NCBI GenBank assembly: GCA_949126835.1
Contig: OX421500.1
Coordinates: forward strand, 21,613,167 to 21,677,166
Length of the DNA stretch: 64,000 nt
Source of the DNA: Anisus vortex
Taxonomy: Eukaryota; Mollusca; Gastropoda; Planorbidae
Direction: 5' to 3'
In this document: positions 47,396-64,000 of the stretch, in pieces
Layout: every line of letters begins with the position of its first letter
Numbering within the stretch: the first letter of the stretch is position 1
Translations under genes and position numbers: made by a program
Notes under the pieces: model-generated
The model's input: only the letters and a program-made list of their open reading frames with translations
What the model was told of the DNA's origin: nothing
Databases searched by the model: none

Positions 47396-48539
47396 AACGC
47401 TCGCTTGACCACGTTTACTTAATTGAATATTGTAATTCTCGTGTGTGTAAACATTGCGATAACCCAAATATAGCCTTAAATTGTGGTGAACGCATATTTT
47501 GAATTCACCTTGAACCAACATGTCCGAAAACTAGGAATGCCATCTATATAGTCTGCATAAACCATTTATTTTCAATTCATTGAATTTTCCAGTATTAACT
47601 ATTATCTTCAACACATTATGAAATAACAAGATATTTGAAATAAGACCTACATTTGTAATTTGAAATGAAACACTGACAGCAAAAATAAATGTCTGCCTGT
47701 ACATTGTCTGTAAACAAGAGCAAAACCTGAATCTACGAGAAACAAAAACCGGCTTAGTTTTTGTCAGATAACGGCTGGGAAGGGACACAGGGGCTGGGGG
47801 AGTATTGGGACGTTCAAAATGACTGTTGAACAACTAATATCATTGTGAACAACACACAGATCAACAAATAAACCTTTGCTATTCGATTCCAAAAAAAAAA
47901 AAAAAAAGAAAACACAAGAAATGTTTTAAAATTCTAATTTTAGATTGTATCTTATTGACTGTATTTCGTTATGTTCCAATGTTTGAATTTGAATTTAAAA
48001 ATTTTTTTTTTCTTTTTATAAGATATCAATTGGCAAGGTTTTTGTGTGGAAAGTGTGTTCTGGGTTTTGTCTACCTCTTTAGAATCTGTCCCTTTGTTTA
48101 TATCTCTATTTCCAGATGCTATAATTATCTCTCCACTCCCTTTGTTAAAAACAAGTCGGAATTTCAAAAGATATTGTTGATTATTATGTTAATATATTAC
48201 AATAATCTCCCTGTTTTCAAGTGAATGCATAGTCGACTTCAAGATGTAATAAGCAGAGGGGCCTTACATAAAAAAAAACACATTTTATATGTATTATTAT
48301 GATGTAATATGAAGTATTTAGTCGACTGGAAATAAAGAATTAATAATACTGATGGAGATAGAGATTAACAAATAAACATTTAGCTAGATTGATAGACTGA
48401 CGGACAAGTACGTAGAAAGGTAGGTAAGTAAACAGGTAGTCAAGAAGGTAAATACATGAATAGACAACTCCATACATAAGTAGACGCAGAGAGTTTGACA
48501 TAGACATTATAGAAACATAGAAAGATAGATAAACATAAA
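47396..48539. other. AT-rich non-coding stretch
   Basis: It contains a poly-A run at 47891-47907. Frames at 47531-47833, 47952-48167 and 47955-48224 carry no recognised features. Confidence 0.4.
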
Positions 48540-48940
48540 GATAGAAGACAGATTGCTAGAAATACAGAAAGATTAAAAAAAAGACCGAAATACAGAAATA
48601 TAGAAAGACAGAAAGATAGAAAGACAGAAATACAGACAGATAGAAAGGCCGAAAGATAGAAAGAGGGAAAGATAGAAATACAGAAAGAAAAAAAGATAGT
48701 AAGGCCGTACTATAGAAAGATAGAAAGACAGAAAATAGAAATACAGTAAGATCTAACGATAGAAAGACAGAAAGTTAGAAATAAAGTAACACCGAAAGAT
48801 AGTAAGACCGAAAGATAGTAAGACCGAAAGATAGTAAGACCGAAAGATAGTAAGACCGAAAGATAGTAAGACCAAAAGATAAAAAGACCGAAAGATAGTA
48901 AGACCGAAAGATAGTAAGACCGAAAGATAGAAACTATTGA
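48540..48940. repeat. GAAAGATAG-rich repeat with 16-bp units
   Basis: A degenerate GAAAGATAGAAAGACAG array leads into regular 16-bp units of GAAAGATAGTAAGACC at about 48790-48930. Confidence 0.88.
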
Positions 48941-49082
48941 TTAGAAAGTAGAAACATAGAATGAAGTATTGACAATTGTAGACTAACAGATAAATACAAT
49001 TACATTTACACAATACACACTAGGTCATACAGTGTAATTGTAATTTAAAAAAAAAATCTTTATCTAAAGTAAAACTCACTTG

Positions 49083-49088
49083 TATAAG
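49083..49088 (+). promoter_or_regulatory. possible TATA element of the depolymerase-like gene
   Basis: TATAAG lies 95-100 bases before the start codon at 49183. The spacing is compatible with a short 5' UTR. No initiator or other core element could be confirmed, so this is a weak call. Confidence 0.25.
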
Positions 49089-49182
49089 AAGATAGATAAG
49101 ATAAATCAGTTCCATAGTTGTAGCGAGAGTTTGATTCAAACACTATTGTAGTCATTTGAAGGATCAGACAGTTAAAGAGAAG

Positions 49183-63447
<14,265 letters not shown>

Positions 63448-63536
63448 ATCATTGACCACAGACCTCGTGTATACACCAATCAAATCTATAGACCCATGAT
63501 TTTGTCTCTTTCCTAATCTATTGTTTGAAGTATTAT

Positions 63537-63542
63537 AATAAA
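63537..63542 (+). terminator. poly(A) signal of the depolymerase-like gene
   Basis: Canonical AATAAA, 90 bases after the stop codon. A cleavage site 15-30 bases further on would give a 3' UTR of about 110-120 bases. Confidence 0.75.
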
Positions 63543-63607
63543 GGTTTCATTTCAATACTGACATGGGTTTAATAGTTTTGTATACAGACATTTTTTTTCT
63601 TCTTTTT

Positions 63608-63688
63608 GTAACCCTTACAGTCCCGGGCGCGTATATAGCGGAACTGAATTCAGCATAGATAGAAGTAGGTCGGTACGGGAAGGGTTAA
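63608..63688 (+). mobile_element. 81-bp MITE-like element (copy C)
   Basis: Third copy of the element at 4987 and 35844, here with GTAA on the left and TTAA on the right. The core GCGCGTATATAGCGGAACTG is conserved. It lies about 65 bases past the poly(A) signal of the depolymerase-like gene. Confidence 0.7.
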
Positions 63689-64000
63689 AATCTACTTTCA
63701 GAGTTATGATTATAAATTATATTTGTCTAGATTTAAGATTAGTTCATGACAAGATAGATTAAATGATCAAAGAACACATTTGAAAAATATTTTTGTATTT
63801 GATGAAAGACAACCCATATTTATTTATTTGAGCATCGGCTTTATCCGTGTATGACAGTTGTCGTTCTTGATATCTCCAGACTTAAATTGTTTTTCAGACA
63901 TGTCTTTAGTGTCCAATGCGTAAAGAACTCTCAACATGTGGAGGTATTTAAAATGGGTGTAAGGAATCAGGTGCTAAATGTGGGGTAACAGATAGTGCCA
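63689..64000. other. non-coding end of window
   Basis: No gene or element recognised in the last 312 bases. Confidence 0.4.

Overview
This is AT-rich eukaryotic DNA, most likely from a mollusc and probably a freshwater pulmonate snail. No bacterial gene organisation, operon, CRISPR array, tRNA or rRNA gene is visible. The organism call is inference from the intron-exon structure, the density of tRNA-derived SINEs, LINEs, hAT and Ty3/gypsy elements, many minisatellites, and recognition of the host gene as a type found in molluscs. It was not checked against any database.

One host gene can be rebuilt with confidence. It is a secreted poly(3-hydroxybutyrate) depolymerase-like esterase on the + strand, 49183-63447, with 10 coding exons. 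They total 963 nt, giving 320 aa plus stop. All nine junctions agree in phase, and a poly(A) signal follows at 63537. The candidate catalytic triad is Ser35-Asp115-His150. Its introns hold nested transposons and repeats. The acceptor of exon 9, plus the first bases of that exon, has been amplified into about 22 in-frame 39-bp units. The acceptor of exon 3 has been copied in the same manner, and that older array was later split by a hAT transposon.

Layout: 1-13295 is repeat-rich non-coding DNA with a 22-bp minisatellite, a GATAGACA microsatellite and several SINE copies. 13301-21810 is a complete, very young LTR retrotransposon on the - strand with a 5-bp target duplication. Its pol order is protease, integrase, RT, RNase H, which is the Gmr1-like arrangement rather than the usual gypsy order. 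21811-38900 is non-coding with minisatellites (20, 45 and 17 bp units), SINEs, LINE ends and DNA-transposon relics. 38921-40504 is an internally deleted Ty3/gypsy copy. 41500-47395 holds three LINE remnants, one with a 1069-codon frame. 49183-63447 is the depolymerase-like gene with its element-filled introns. The last 550 bases carry its 3' UTR and a short 81-bp inverted-repeat element that also occurs twice elsewhere in the window.

The mobile elements do not work together with the host gene. The notable link is structural: local tandem duplication has repeatedly copied 3' splice sites of this one gene, which could allow alternative in-frame products.
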